This document shows positions 63,246 to 64,000 of a stretch of 64,000 nucleotides of DNA, piece by piece. This stretch comes from Pelagibius sp964472095 (lineage in GTDB: Bacteria > Pseudomonadota > Alphaproteobacteria > Kiloniellales > Kiloniellaceae). Below the pieces are notes generated by a model that saw only the letters and a list, made by a program, of their open reading frames with translations, was not told the origin of the DNA and did no database searches. Numbering within the stretch: the stretch's first letter is position 1; each line of letters begins with the position of its first letter. The DNA is taken from contig CAYYIV010000003.1 in NCBI GenBank assembly GCA_964472095.1, positions 1 to 64,000 on the forward strand, in the 5' to 3' direction. The position numbers were made by a program, and so were the translations under genes.

Positions 63246-64000
63246 ATGCAGCGTAAAGAGATCGCCGAACATCTCGCGAAAGTGGGCTATGTCGCCGACA
63301 GTCAGCTGGTGATGGCCGTGTGGCTCATGGAAAGCCTGGCACGTCCTCTCCTGCTGGAAGGGGCGGCCGGGGTCGGCAAGACCGAAGTGGCCAAGGCCCT
63401 GGCGCAGATCCGCGACACCCGCCTGATCCGCCTGCAGTGCTACGAGGGCCTCGACGCCAACGCGGCGATCTACGAGTGGAACTACCAGCGCCAGCTCTTG
63501 GCCATCAAGGCCCGCGAGGGCCGCGACGAAAGCGCGGAAGCCGTCGAGAAGCACATTTTCTCCGAGGAGTTCCTGCTGGAGCGGCCGCTGCTCGCGGCGA
63601 TTCGGGAGGATAAGCCGGCGGTGCTGCTGATCGACGAGATCGATCGTGCCGATGAGGAGTTCGAGGCTTTCCTGCTGGAAATCCTCTCGGACTACCAGAT
63701 CTCGATCCCCGAGCTGGGGACCGTTCGTGCGACGTCGATCCCGCTGGTGGTGCTGACCTCCAACGGCACCCGCGAGCTGTCGGACGCGCTGCGTCGCCGC
63801 TGCCTTTATCACTTCGTCGACTATCCGACGGAGGACAAGGAAGCGCGCATCCTGACCACCCGTCTGCCGAAGATCGACGCGACCCTGGCCCTGCAGATCG
63901 CGGCCTTCGTGGCTGCCGTGCGCAAGGAAGACCTGCGCAAGGTCCCCGGCGTCGCCGAGACTCTCGATTGGGCGGCAGCGCTGGTCGGCCTGGAGGTGCG
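63246..64000 (+). CDS. coxD: AAA+ ATPase CoxD, MoxR family (3' end missing)
   Basis: Membrane-associated chaperone-like ATPase needed to assemble the [CuSMoO2] active site in known systems. About 251 residues are inside the window: Walker A GAAGVGKT at 39-46, Walker B VLLIDEIDRADEEFEAFLLE, and sensor 1 VVLTSNGTRELSDALRRRC. ATG 63246 follows GGAGGGG; an in-frame ATG 27 bases earlier is less likely. It directly follows coxL and runs off the window, where coxE would be expected. Confidence 0.93.
   Translation, partial: MQRKEIAEHLAKVGYVADSQLVMAVWLMESLARPLLLEGAAGVGKTEVAKALAQIRDTRLIRLQCYEGLDANAAIYEWNYQRQLLAIKAREGRDESAEAVEKHIFSEEFLLERPLLAAIREDKPAVLLIDEIDRADEEFEAFLLEILSDYQISIPELGTVRATSIPLVVLTSNGTRELSDALRRRCLYHFVDYPTEDKEARILTTRLPKIDATLALQIAAFVAAVRKEDLRKVPGVAETLDWAAALVGLEV

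Overview
The window is a GC-rich chromosomal segment (most genes look about 65-70% GC) with the gene style of an alphaproteobacterium, most likely of the Rhodospirillales/Kiloniellales type. This placement is inferred from the PadR-RND, CbtBA, LysR-polyamine and cox gene families, frequent GTG/TTG starts, and dispersed hairpin repeats of the kind seen in alphaproteobacterial intergenic DNA. No rRNA, tRNA, CRISPR array or integrase was recognised. The genes at both ends run off the window: NADP-isocitrate dehydrogenase at the left and a CoxD-like AAA+ ATPase at the right.

Region by region. 1-5.2 kb: icd (partial), a LOG-family nucleotide hydrolase, cytochrome c', a diheme cytochrome c, a LysM/Ig-like envelope protein and a small conserved protein. 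5.3-6.8 kb: psd-pssA phosphatidylethanolamine synthesis, followed by a 182-bp MITE-like element that supplies the pssA stop codon. 7-12 kb: an RND efflux pump, its adaptor and a PadR repressor. 12.2-13.9 kb: an orphan FlgC-like rod protein, two small proteins and a PAS protein. 14-20.7 kb: a LysR regulator and a polyamine-type ABC transporter with an aldehyde dehydrogenase. 20.8-22.4 kb: a cobalamin riboswitch followed by cbtB-cbtA-DUF1636. 22.6-25.7 kb: an Lrp/AsnC regulator divergent from a homodimeric 2-oxoacid dehydrogenase E1. 25.9-34.7 kb: a Rieske oxygenase with quaternary-amine-type active-site residues, TetR, NTF2-like, GST/HxlR, HutD, DUF427, an FAH-family enzyme, and a sarcosine/dimethylglycine dehydrogenase.

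34.7-37.6 kb is a conspicuously AT-richer two-gene cassette on the minus strand: an ABC-type AAA ATPase fused to a TOPRIM/DUF4435-like half, resembling a fused PARIS (AriA-AriB) or OLD-family effector, preceded by a YaaC-like protein. It is the best candidate in the window for an incompletely described anti-phage system. Around it lie a lipoprotein, a 5'-truncated acetyltransferase and several hypothetical genes (37.7-41.2 kb), consistent with an accessory region.

41.4-45.7 kb carries a class-V aminotransferase, an Asp/Glu racemase, RecQ and a CDO-like cupin. 45.8-53.4 kb is an apparently complete sulfolactate catabolic locus: GntR regulator (suyR) divergent from suyAB, a tripartite tricarboxylate transporter (slcHGF order) and two stereospecific dehydrogenases (slcC, slcD). 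A perfect 16-bp palindrome lies in the divergent promoter. 53.7-56.9 kb is a CHASE2 histidine kinase-FecR-OmpA signalling module. 57-64 kb is a form I carbon monoxide dehydrogenase locus: a CoxC-like MHYT-LytTR membrane regulator, an MBL hydrolase, coxM-coxS-coxL (with the form I AYRCSFR motif) and coxD. Together the genes suggest a metabolically versatile aerobic heterotroph able to use C3 sulfonates, methylated amines and polyamines, and to oxidise CO.
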